DNA of 24,759 bases from Desulfuromonadaceae bacterium. GTDB taxonomy: Bacteria > Desulfobacterota > Desulfuromonadia > Desulfuromonadales > Desulfuromonadaceae. The stretch is taken from positions 1 to 24,759 of the forward strand of contig JAMOOS010000352.1 in assembly GCA_027065245.1 (NCBI GenBank), in the 5' to 3' direction. The position numbers were made by a program, and so were the translations under genes. Below are positions 6,455 through 13,017 of this stretch, one piece after another (the first letter of the stretch is position 1; every line of letters begins with the position of its first letter). The notes under the pieces are model-generated. The model had not been told where the DNA came from. It saw only the letters and a list, made by a program, of their open reading frames with translations, and made no database searches.

Positions 6455-6958
6455 CTACCTCTGCGGCGGTAACGGGCAATCTGTGCACCAGCGGTTGTAG
6501 CCGTCAGGGTCCAGTTCCCAGAAACTGTCGATGCGCTCGCGGTAGTAGTCCAGGGCGCAGCAGTGCGCCCGCGCCTGCTCCAGATGATCGTCGTCAATAA
6601 CGCTGTGCTGGTGTAAAAAGGTATAAAACAGCGACACTCCCTGCAAAATGGCGCTTAACTCCTCCAGGTTCGGCTCCAGATTTCTGGTGATATACCAGTG
6701 GCCGGCAAAGGCGCGTATCGCCCCGGCGTCGATATCTGCCGGATGGCGGCGACAGTGGCCGACAGCGAAATCGCGGCTGAAATAATCGGCGCCGTGGGCG
6801 GCGCTGCCCGCTTCCAGGGCGTCTATCCCCTCGGCTAGCAGTTGCTGGTGGAATTGTTTGAGCAGTGCGGCGCAATGGCGGTCGAGAGCGATCTCGGCTG
6901 TGACATCGGTCACCGTCAGGTCGAGAAATTCGCGTACGGAAGCGGCTATATCGGTCAT
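6455..6958 (-). CDS. Uncharacterised protein
   Basis: This 167-residue soluble protein is on the minus strand and converges on pfkA with only 27 bp between stop codons. I do not recognise the family. It is rich in helix-forming residues, with His/Cys/Trp-rich stretches (for example HCCALDYYRERIDSFWELD), and ends RWCTDCPLPPQR, where the CxxC could bind metal. There is no signal peptide or membrane helix. The ATG at 6958 has a modest AGGAT upstream. A GTG at 7003 would add 15 residues but lacks a ribosome site. Its 5' end is close to the divergent yacG, and its promoter must overlap the yacG leader (6959-7051). Confidence 0.7.
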   Translation of the reverse strand: MTDIAASVREFLDLTVTDVTAEIALDRHCAALLKQFHQQLLAEGIDALEAGSAAHGADYFSRDFAVGHCRRHPADIDAGAIRAFAGHWYITRNLEPNLEELSAILQGVSLFYTFLHQHSVIDDDHLEQARAHCCALDYYRERIDSFWELDPDGYNRWCTDCPLPPQR

Positions 6959-7051
6959 GGCAATATCCTGTGTGGTTGTGAAGTCAACCCGAATTTTTAC
7001 CACAGAGATTGCCGACTACACAGCAAAAAAATCTCCATAAGGTTGCCTGTA

Positions 7052-7225
7052 ATGGAAATAACTTGTCCCCGATGTAAAAAAACTACCCACTGGCACGATA
7101 ATAAGTGGCGGCCGTTCTGTTCCGAACGCTGTAAAATGATCGATCTAGGTTCCTGGGCGGATGAAGAGTACCGTATCGCTGGCAATCCTGTTTCCAGTGA
7201 GGACGAAGAAGAGATAACCTCCTGA
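7052..7225 (+). CDS. yacG: DNA gyrase inhibitor YacG
   Basis: This 57-residue zinc-ribbon protein has the first Cys pair as CPRC (residues 5-8) and the second as CSERC (23-27), followed by the acidic IDLGSWADEEYRI segment that is diagnostic of YacG. The family binds GyrB and inhibits gyrase in E. coli. The last ten residues are Glu/Ser-rich. The ATG at 7052 follows ATAAGG (7037-7042). Upstream in-frame ATG codons overlap the divergent gene and lack support. The length is typical (about 60). It is 28 bp upstream of queD and may share its transcript, with no known functional link. Confidence 0.9.
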   Translation: MEITCPRCKKTTHWHDNKWRPFCSERCKMIDLGSWADEEYRIAGNPVSSEDEEEITS

Positions 7226-7253
7226 AAAATAATATGATAAGGATTAAAACTTA

Positions 7254-7625
7254 ATGTATCATCTTAAGATAATAACCAGTTTTGCCGCCGCTCACAATCT
7301 CATCAATTACGCCGGTGACTGCGAAAATCTCCATGGCCATAACTGGAAGGTGGAGGTAATCGTCAGCGCGCGCGAGCTCAATGCCGCTGGCTTGGGTATC
7401 GATTTTAAAATCCTTAAAAAACAGACCAGGGAGCTGCTCGGTCAGCTTGATCACAAGTATCTTAACGAGCTGGAGCCGTTTAAAGATTGCAGTCCGTCGT
7501 CGGAACATATCGCCCGATTTCTGTTTGAGCAACTGGAACAAAAGCTGAACACCGGCAATGTAACCGTTGCCAGCGTCAATGTGTGGGAGTCGGATAACGC
7601 CTGTGCCAGTTACAGCCGTGACTGA
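7254..7625 (+). CDS. queD: 6-carboxy-5,6,7,8-tetrahydropterin synthase
   Basis: This 123-residue enzyme of the queuosine/7-deazaguanine pathway converts dihydroneopterin triphosphate to 6-carboxytetrahydropterin. The zinc ligands are the His in FAAAHNL and both His of LHGHNW. The catalytic Cys lies four residues before the HGH (C-E-N-L-H-G-H), and the downstream LDHKYLNE and WESDNA motifs supply the acid/base and pterin-binding residues. The Cys-x3-HGH spacing is that of QueD rather than of eukaryotic PTPS. The ATG at 7254 has ATAAGG 11 bases upstream. Its stop overlaps the start of queE by 8 bases, so the two are translationally coupled. Confidence 0.94.
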   Translation: MYHLKIITSFAAAHNLINYAGDCENLHGHNWKVEVIVSARELNAAGLGIDFKILKKQTRELLGQLDHKYLNELEPFKDCSPSSEHIARFLFEQLEQKLNTGNVTVASVNVWESDNACASYSRD

Positions 7626-8352
7626 GGTGCCCGTCAGCGAAATATTTTCCTCTCTGCAGGGGGAGGGAACTCTGGTGGGGCGGCGGCAGGTGTTTATCCG
7701 CCTGGCCGGTTGCAACCTTAACTGCGCCTATTGCGATACCGCCTGTGATTGCGGGCCGCACTGCAACGTGTATTGCGGCGGTTGCAGTATTGCGCCGTAC
7801 CGGCTTGACAACCCGTTGCAAATCGCTCAAGTGATGACGGCGGTAACGGGTTTGCTAACCGCCACACCACATCATTCATGTTCCATCACCGGTGGCGAGC
7901 CGCTGCTGCACGCCGCCGTTTTGGAAAAACTGCTGCCGCAATTGACTGCTCTGGTGCCGGTACAGCTGGAAACCAACGGTACCCTGGCAGCCGAGCTGGA
8001 GCGGGTACTGCCGTGGCTGCGCTGGGTGAGTATGGATATCAAGCTGGAGTCGGTAACTGCGGCGCCAACGCCGTGGGTACAGCACGGCGATTTTCTCCGC
8101 CTGGCTGCAAAGGTAAACTGCGCGGTAAAATTGGTAATCGGCCCGGCTACCACCGATGCTGAACTGGAACAAGCTACCCGCCTGATGGCAGCCACCGCGC
8201 CGCAGGTAACGGTGATTATCCAGCCGTTAACCAGTAATGGTCGCAGTGCCGTAAGCGCCATGCGGCTGTTGCAATGTCAACAACTTATGACTACTTTCCT
8301 CACCGATGTCCGCATTATTCCGCAGACGCACCAGTTCCTCAGTGCGCCGTAA
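7618..8352 (+). CDS. queE: 7-carboxy-7-deazaguanine synthase (radical SAM)
   Basis: This radical SAM enzyme converts the QueD product to 7-carboxy-7-deazaguanine. In the 244-residue protein the N-terminal SEIFSSLQGEG is the family signature, and the [4Fe-4S] motif is Cys32-x3-Cys36-x2-Cys39 (GCNLNCAYCDT). The SITGGEPLL SAM-binding motif follows, then LETNGT and a C-terminal VIIQPLTS segment. Directly after the cluster motif is an unusual Cys-rich stretch with five more cysteines (43, 45, 49, 53, 56). I chose the GTG at 7618, which overlaps queD by 8 bases; GTG at 7627 is a possible alternative. queC is not in the window, so later steps to preQ0 are encoded elsewhere. Confidence 0.93.
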   Translation: MTEVPVSEIFSSLQGEGTLVGRRQVFIRLAGCNLNCAYCDTACDCGPHCNVYCGGCSIAPYRLDNPLQIAQVMTAVTGLLTATPHHSCSITGGEPLLHAAVLEKLLPQLTALVPVQLETNGTLAAELERVLPWLRWVSMDIKLESVTAAPTPWVQHGDFLRLAAKVNCAVKLVIGPATTDAELEQATRLMAATAPQVTVIIQPLTSNGRSAVSAMRLLQCQQLMTTFLTDVRIIPQTHQFLSAP

Positions 8353-8449
8353 ATAACTTTGTTGCTGCATAAATTTCAACGCTGTTGTGAAAAGAGTATG
8401 TCCAGTGGGGTAATTCCGGGCATGGAACGTTACAATATTATTTTCCCGT

Positions 8450-8477
8450 TTGACTTCTGCATGTAACAACTTAAAAT
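8450..8477 (+). promoter_or_regulatory. Predicted sigma-70 type promoter for the nucleotidyltransferase/peptide operon
   Basis: TTGACT (8450-8455, five of six matches to the -35 consensus) and TAAAAT (8472-8477, five of six to the -10) are separated by 16 bp. They lie 47 bp upstream of the first gene of the operon at 8525, in the 172-bp spacer after queE. No other candidate of similar quality was found in this spacer. This would start the operon that ends at the palindromic terminator near 12210. Confidence 0.6.
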
Positions 8478-8524
8478 ATGCTTGCTGAAGTTACGATTAT
8501 TAAAATTTATTGGAGGCGGTTCTG

Positions 8525-9520
8525 ATGAAGATTATTCTGCCGGTGGCCGGTAAGGGGACGCGGTTGCGGCCGCATACTCATGCCAAGGCAAAATCGTTGG
8601 TGAGTGTAGCGGGAAAAACGGTGCTGGAGCATATCGTGTCGCGGCTGCAAATGTGTGGTGAGTGTGAGTATATTTTTATCGTCGATGACAATGGTGAGCA
8701 GATCAAGGATTTCATGGCGCATAAGTTCCCCCATCTGCGCTGCCATTATGTGGTGCAGAAACAACGACTTGGCCCGGCACACGCGGTATTTCTGGCCCGG
8801 GAACATATTGCCGACGGTGATGATGTTCTGGTGGTGTTTAACGACACCATCTTTGTTACCGATTTAGCGGCGATAGCGCAGTTATGCGCTGATGCTGACG
8901 GTCTGATCTATTCTCACGAGGTGGAAGATTATCAGCGCTTCGGCGTAAATGTGGTGCGTGACGGTGTCATTGTAGAGATGGTGGAAAAGCCGGATAAGCC
9001 GATTTCGCGCCTGGCACAGGTTGGCTTGTATTATCTGAAAGATGGCTGTCTGTTTATGGATTATCTGCGTAAGTGTATCGACGATGGGGAGACGGTGAAA
9101 GGGGAGTATTATCTGCCTGCGGTGTTTATGCGTATGATCAACGATGGTAAGCGTCTGCTGGCGCCGCAGATCGATGCCTGGCTCGATTGCGGCAAGCCGG
9201 AGACCCTGCTGGAGACCAACCGCTACCTGCTCAAAGAACGCCATCACAACCACGGTAAGCTGGAAAACTCGGTGCTGATCGAGCCGGTGCATATCGGTAC
9301 CGGCGCCGTGGTGCGTAACTGTGTACTCGGTCCCAATGTTTCAGTTGCCGCTGGCTGTAACCTTGAGCAGTGCGTAATAAGCGATTCCATTGTTAACAGC
9401 GACAGTGTTATCAAAAATGTTGTGCTGGATAGTTCCATTATCGGTGACGAGGTGACAATCCGTGGTGCGGCACGCAAAATGAGTGTGGGCGACCATTCCA
9501 ATTTGGAAATGGATAGCTGA
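8525..9520 (+). CDS. Sugar-phosphate nucleotidylyltransferase with left-handed beta-helix tail
   Basis: This 331-residue protein belongs to the RmlA/GlmU-like family, which makes NDP-sugars from sugar 1-phosphates. The nucleotide-binding signature is LPVAGKGTRLRPHT (5-18), followed by KAKSLVSVAGK (21-31). The metal-binding acidic site appears as VFNDTIF, and EKPDKP and GEYYLPAVF are the usual sugar-side motifs. From about residue 245 come hexapeptide-like repeats (IEPVHIGTGAVVRNCVLGP and on) that suggest a left-handed beta-helix, but no acetyltransferase active site can be claimed. The exact sugar and nucleotide are not determinable. The ATG at 8525 has TGGAGG well placed. The stop overlaps the next start by one base (TGATG), so this gene is coupled to the peptide-system genes. 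Confidence 0.87.
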   Translation: MKIILPVAGKGTRLRPHTHAKAKSLVSVAGKTVLEHIVSRLQMCGECEYIFIVDDNGEQIKDFMAHKFPHLRCHYVVQKQRLGPAHAVFLAREHIADGDDVLVVFNDTIFVTDLAAIAQLCADADGLIYSHEVEDYQRFGVNVVRDGVIVEMVEKPDKPISRLAQVGLYYLKDGCLFMDYLRKCIDDGETVKGEYYLPAVFMRMINDGKRLLAPQIDAWLDCGKPETLLETNRYLLKERHHNHGKLENSVLIEPVHIGTGAVVRNCVLGPNVSVAAGCNLEQCVISDSIVNSDSVIKNVVLDSSIIGDEVTIRGAARKMSVGDHSNLEMDS

Positions 9521-10692
9521 TGAAACCGGAGACGGATGCGGCCAATTTTGCCGCAGTGGGTGATTATTACCGCCTGTTGGCAGCATTTCTGGCTCCGGAC
9601 AAGAGTGCGGAGCAAATAGCTGTATTGCGTAGTCTGATTGAGCAGGACAGGATAAAGTGGAAAAAGCTGCTCTACATGGCCAATGTACAGTTGTGTACGC
9701 CGCTGTGGTTTTGCCGCCTGCGTGACGATGGACTGCTCGCTGTATTGCCGCAGGAGTTGCAGGATTACCTGCGTCATCTGCATCAGGCCAACGCCGAGCG
9801 CAACAGTATTTTGCGTGCGCTGCTGGGTGACATTGCAGTCGCCTGTGCGGCAGCTAAGGTGCAGCTAGTACTGCTCAAAGGTGCTGCCGCGCTGTGCGAC
9901 AATCTATACGGCGACGACGGTGCGCGTATTATGAGTGATGCCGATATTATGGTGCGCCGGGAAGATATTGGCACTGCTGTTGAAATCCTGACCGGGTTGG
10001 GGTTTGTGAAAGACGAAAACTCCACCATTGTTTTTGACGGTAGCATAACAGATGAACGACACCATCATCTGCCAGCGTTTTATCATCCACAAAAAAAGGT
10101 TGTTGTGGAATTGCATTTTAAAGTGGGCGGATATCGTTGCGGCCGCTTACTGCCTGTTGAGCAGGCGTGGGAAAATATCGTTCCTGCCCGCCTAGATGGG
10201 ACGGCTGTGGCGCTGCTGAGCCCGCAGTGGCGCATAATGCATAATTGTGTGCATGCCCTTGTTCCCGATGGTGAGTTTATTCGTGGTACGGTGTCATTGC
10301 GACAGATGGCCGAATTTGCCGCCTTGTGCAGTTGTTACTCTTCCCGGTTGTCGTGGCCGCAGTGGCGAGCATGGAGCAGTGAGCACGGTTTTGCCCGCCA
10401 GAGCAATATCTATGTGGCTCTGGCGCAGCCCATGCTGCCAGTAACTGTTGCCATGGCGACCGGGCAGATGGAACGTTGGCACTGTCGGCGGATCCTTAGT
10501 GTCGTCAATGCGCTGCGCCGCAAGCCGCCCATGGTGGTGACAGTTTACTATTATCTCAACCTGCCGTACTGGGCCTGGGATAATGTTTGTTATGCACGCG
10601 GCGTTGAGCATGTTCCCGTTCGTGTGATCTGTATGCTAAAAAAACTGCTAAGTGGGCGCAGTCGCGCCAAAATGCGTCATTTTTGCGCTTGA
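9520..10692 (+). CDS. NTP_transf_5-type nucleotidyltransferase family protein
   Basis: This 390-residue protein has the core motif of the nucleotidyltransferase fold: VLLKGAAAL (117-125), a short helix with NLYGDDGAR, and SDADIMV with Asp140-x-Asp142, the predicted metal-binding pair. It matches the uncharacterised 'NTP_transf_5' (PF14907) pattern, LKG..l...Y.d...R...DiDilv. Residues 1-110 and 190-390 are helical, with no membrane helix. Members of this family occur beside PqqD-like and HPr-kinase-like genes in peptide-modification and exopolysaccharide loci; in some lasso-peptide clusters they act on the peptide. That fits the neighbours here. Substrate unknown. Its start overlaps the previous stop by one base. 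The next gene begins 79 bp downstream. Confidence 0.82.
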   Translation: MKPETDAANFAAVGDYYRLLAAFLAPDKSAEQIAVLRSLIEQDRIKWKKLLYMANVQLCTPLWFCRLRDDGLLAVLPQELQDYLRHLHQANAERNSILRALLGDIAVACAAAKVQLVLLKGAAALCDNLYGDDGARIMSDADIMVRREDIGTAVEILTGLGFVKDENSTIVFDGSITDERHHHLPAFYHPQKKVVVELHFKVGGYRCGRLLPVEQAWENIVPARLDGTAVALLSPQWRIMHNCVHALVPDGEFIRGTVSLRQMAEFAALCSCYSSRLSWPQWRAWSSEHGFARQSNIYVALAQPMLPVTVAMATGQMERWHCRRILSVVNALRRKPPMVVTVYYYLNLPYWAWDNVCYARGVEHVPVRVICMLKKLLSGRSRAKMRHFCA

Positions 10693-10771
10693 CTTTTAAT
10701 AATAAGCGTGGTTTAAGTTAGTGCGATGATTAGAGTGGAAAAGGATAACAGCAAATTTTTCGGAGATGGTG

Positions 10772-11005
10772 ATGCAGGATAAGCACAGCGAGAAGATGGA
10801 GGAGAGTCTGCCTGCTGCGGTAGACAGGGGACGGCGGGAGTTTATGCGAAAGAGCGCCTATGCAGCTTGCGCTACCCCGGTGATCACTGCCATGCTGGTA
10901 AATAAAGCGTCTGCGTGCGTAAGTTTTGGCCATGGTGGCCACGATGATGGGAATTTGATTGATTGGTTTAACGGCGATGGTCTGCCAACGCAGCGGGACG
11001 ATTAG
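10772..11005 (+). CDS. Small peptide with twin-arginine-like signal, putative substrate of the adjacent modification genes
   Basis: This 77-residue product has a charged N-terminus (1-20), a twin-arginine motif R21-R22-E-F-M-R-K, a weakly hydrophobic segment (28-43), and a c-region with a basic residue (NK, 44-45), as expected of Tat signals. ASA at 46-48 is followed by Cys49; this can be read as an AxA signal-peptidase site or a weak lipobox. The remaining 29 residues (49-77) are rich in Gly, Asp and His: CVSFGHGGHDDGN, LIDWFNGDG, then LPTQRDD. The ATG at 10772 is chosen because GGAG at 10762-10765 abuts the earlier ATG at 10766. It lies between the nucleotidyltransferase and the PqqD-kinase fusion, and its 7-bp gap to the latter indicates co-expression. 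I do not recognise a named family. Function as an exported, modified peptide is inferred. Confidence 0.75.
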   Translation: MQDKHSEKMEESLPAAVDRGRREFMRKSAYAACATPVITAMLVNKASACVSFGHGGHDDGNLIDWFNGDGLPTQRDD

Positions 11006-11012
11006 CGGTACA

Positions 11013-12194
11013 ATGTTGCCCAAGCCGTCGGTTCCGGTTGATGTGGCCCCTTTTTCGGAGGGGGCGGTACTGTTCTGGGCCGGTGGCGAGCGGGTATGGT
11101 TTGTTAATGAATGCGCCGCAACGGTGTGGCATCTTATAAAGAGCAACAGCGGCAGAGCTGAAGCGCTTGCGATAATCGCAGGCGCTTTTTCTTTGACACC
11201 TGAGCAGGCGGAACAGAATCTTGATATAGCGCTTGGCGGTTTTGCTGCTGAGGGGTTACTGCAGGGCGGCTGTCCCCAGATGGCGGATACCCGGGCCGAA
11301 GTAGATGGCGTGTTGGAACGTCGAGTCGCAATGCCCCATGTGGAGCCTGACAAATGGGAATATGAGCGTTGCTTTGGCGCTGCTGCCACGGTGTGTATGC
11401 GCAGCCAGCAACCTTCTGTGGCCGCGCGGTTCGCGTTGCTGTATGCCCATGTGCTCCAGTCTCTGGCGGCGCGGGGCGCTCACCTGGAAATAAGTGTGTT
11501 GCGCCAGGGCGCCAACGGCTGGATATGCGGTGTTAACGGATACAGTTGCACTCCCGTTGTTCCGGAGCGGTTTCTGCTGCCGGTGCTGACCACTATATTG
11601 TTTCGCCAGGTTGTCGATAATTTACATGATTGTATGCTGTTTCACGCCGCAGTAATGGTGCGTGATGGCGTTGCGTTTTTGTTTCCGGCACCTTCCGGAC
11701 GGGGAAAAACAACCCTGAGTGCTGTGCTGGCTGCTGATGGCTGGCAACTGTTCAGCGACGAACTGGCGGCTGTGTCCCTTGTTGATCACAGTGTTGTTGC
11801 TGTGCCGCTGCCGCTCAGTGTTAAATCGGGCGCGGTTGATCATCTGGCTGCTATCTATCCTGATTTGCCTGATCAGCAGGAGTGGCTGCGTCCCGATGGT
11901 AAGCGCATTCGTTATCTGTCGCTGGATAGCGACACTATTTTACCGCTGGCGACCGCGGCGCCCGTTGGCAGTATAGTGTTTCCCCATTACTGTGCCGATG
12001 GTACTGATGAACTGGTGCCAGTATCAAAAACTGAAACCTTGCGCCAGTTGTGTTTGTCTGGATCATCTCAGCGCGTGCTTACTTTTGCTGATGTGCAGGC
12101 GATTGTTGCCGTGGTTGAGCGGGCTGATTGTTACCGTATGAGTTATACCAGCAGTGAAGCAGCGCTGCGGTTACTGGGTGGAGTTGAAAAATAA
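11013..12194 (+). CDS. Fusion of PqqD-like peptide-binding domain and HPr-kinase-like P-loop domain
   Basis: This is a 393-residue cytoplasmic protein. Residues about 1-85 look like a PqqD/RRE-type winged-helix peptide-recognition domain: a short beta hairpin (VLFWAGGERVWFVNE), ECAATVWHLI, then a helical part and FAAEGLLQGG. After a linker, residues about 130-393 resemble HprK-related kinases: His211 in LFHAAV, the Walker A loop PAPSGRGKTT (225-234) and the acidic FSDE (Asp249, Glu250), which would bind metal and phosphate. A C-terminal helical part follows (ETLRQLCLSGS). In known systems the PqqD domain presents a peptide to a modifying enzyme, and HprK-like kinases phosphorylate a Ser/Thr of the peptide. 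The ATG at 11013 has only a weak ribosome site and probably relies on coupling to the peptide gene, 7 bp upstream. Confidence 0.8.
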   Translation: MLPKPSVPVDVAPFSEGAVLFWAGGERVWFVNECAATVWHLIKSNSGRAEALAIIAGAFSLTPEQAEQNLDIALGGFAAEGLLQGGCPQMADTRAEVDGVLERRVAMPHVEPDKWEYERCFGAAATVCMRSQQPSVAARFALLYAHVLQSLAARGAHLEISVLRQGANGWICGVNGYSCTPVVPERFLLPVLTTILFRQVVDNLHDCMLFHAAVMVRDGVAFLFPAPSGRGKTTLSAVLAADGWQLFSDELAAVSLVDHSVVAVPLPLSVKSGAVDHLAAIYPDLPDQQEWLRPDGKRIRYLSLDSDTILPLATAAPVGSIVFPHYCADGTDELVPVSKTETLRQLCLSGSSQRVLTFADVQAIVAVVERADCYRMSYTSSEAALRLLGGVEK

Positions 12195-12225
12195 AAAAAG
12201 CTTCCGGAATTCCGGAAGCTTTTTT
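12194..12225. terminator. Perfect palindromic bidirectional terminator
   Basis: A 32-bp perfect palindrome is centred between 12209 and 12210: AAAAAAGCTTCCGGAA and its exact inverse, ending in six T, then more T after one G (12227-12232). The GC-rich core AGCTTCCGG/CCGGAAGCT is flanked by A-runs and T-runs on both strands. It can therefore stop the plus-strand operon that ends at 12194 and the minus-strand secG/tRNA-Leu transcript coming the other way. Confidence 0.93.
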
Positions 12226-12236
12226 GTTTTTTAATC

Positions 12237-12323
12237 TGGTGCCGAAGGCGAGAATCGAACTCGCACGACCAATTGGTCACCACCCCCTCAAGATGGCGTG
12301 TCTACCAGTTCCACCACTTCGGC
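12237..12323 (-). tRNA. tRNA-Leu (anticodon GAG)
   Basis: This is an 87-nt tRNA gene with an encoded CCA. The acceptor stem pairs GCCGAAG with CTTCGGC, followed by discriminator A and CCA (complement of 12237-12239). The D arm contains GGTAGAC. The anticodon loop TTGAGGG lies within the stem CCATC/GGTGG, giving anticodon GAG, which reads CUC and CUU leucine codons. A long variable arm GACCAATTGGTC and the T arm with GTTCGATTC are present, as expected of a class II leucine tRNA. It lies downstream of secG and immediately before the bidirectional terminator. Confidence 0.97.
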
Positions 12324-12390
12324 ACGGGCACGGTTTTTATACTGATTTCTCCTGCCTGTGTCAACAGAAGAATCGTTTGACTACGGCAAA

Positions 12391-12753
12391 TTATTTTGCT
12401 TTTTCTGCTGCCTGTTGCGCCTTTTCACCAGCTTGCTGCGCGGTCTGGGTTGGCGCTGCGGCGTTCTGTGCCTTTTGGGGCTGGGTTAGTTGTACCTGGT
12501 CCGGCATCATGCTGTCGCTGCCCGGTTTGCCGTAGAAATAGGTGAGAGACATGCTGGTGAGCATGAATACGGCCGCCACCATGGTGGTGAGTTTGCTCAT
12601 AAAGGTGCGTCCGCCGGAAGCGCCGAATACAGTCTGGCTGGCACCGCCGCCGAAGGATGCGCCAGCCTCGGCGCCTTTGCCGGCCTGCAGCAGAACGATG
12701 ATAATCAGAGCAATGCTTACAATTACATGTACGGTTAGCAGAAAGGTAATCAT
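12391..12753 (-). CDS. secG: Preprotein translocase subunit SecG
   Basis: This 120-residue inner-membrane subunit of the SecYEG channel has a first transmembrane helix (about 3-21, LLTVHVIVSIALIIIVLLQ). Then comes the conserved cytoplasmic loop GKGAEAGASFGGGASQTVFG, where the Gly/Ser-rich part is the SecG signature, and a second helix (about 51-70). The C-terminal 40 residues are Ala/Gln/Lys-rich and low complexity. The ATG at 12753 follows AAGGAA at good spacing. The gap to tpiA is 264 bp because the repeat element at 12786-12955 sits in it. It converges with the peptide operon across the tRNA-Leu gene and terminator. Confidence 0.95.
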   Translation of the reverse strand: MITFLLTVHVIVSIALIIIVLLQAGKGAEAGASFGGGASQTVFGASGGRTFMSKLTTMVAAVFMLTSMSLTYFYGKPGSDSMMPDQVQLTQPQKAQNAAAPTQTAQQAGEKAQQAAEKAK

Positions 12754-12785
12754 GTTATTCCTTGATTCTCCTGAATTACTGTTAT

Positions 12786-12955
12786 CTAGGAGCCTGTCGG
12801 ACTTTCCATGTAATCGGCTGCAAAACCGTCTGGCCGGTGCATATTTCCGCTCCTTTTCGACCAATAGCTACGGCTATTAGCCTTCAAACGAGCAAAAATC
12901 TGTCCTCGACCAGTCGATTTTTCGCTTCGATCCGCAAAGCCCGACAGGCTCCTAG
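12786..12955. mobile_element. MITE-like element with perfect 15-bp terminal inverted repeats
   Basis: This 170-bp element is bounded by CTAGGAGCCTGTCGG (12786-12800) and its exact inverse CCGACAGGCTCCTAG (12941-12955); partial matching continues inward (ACTTTCC versus GCAAAGC). Both ends contain CTAG, which is palindromic and may be a 4-bp target duplication, leaving AGCCTGTCGG-type repeats of 11 bp. Inside are two more dyads, AATAGC-tacg-GCTATT (near 12871-12886) and GCAAAAATC...GATTTTT(C)GC (near 12891-12925), so a transcript would be highly folded. There is no transposase or credible coding frame, consistent with a non-autonomous element. From memory, similar GAGCCTGTCGGACTTT ends recur in related genomes, but I could not check. 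It lies between tpiA and secG and forms most of that spacer. Confidence 0.75.
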
Positions 12956-13017
12956 GCTGAAAATACGAGCGAGCAAACGTAGCACATCCGCAGCACAGTT
13001 GACAAGGATGTTTTCCG

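Noticed and set aside
8525..12194. Lasso-peptide biosynthetic cluster
   Set aside because: The peptide-binding and kinase parts fit, but there is no asparagine-synthetase-like cyclase and no transglutaminase-type protease, and the peptide has a Tat-like signal, not a lasso leader.
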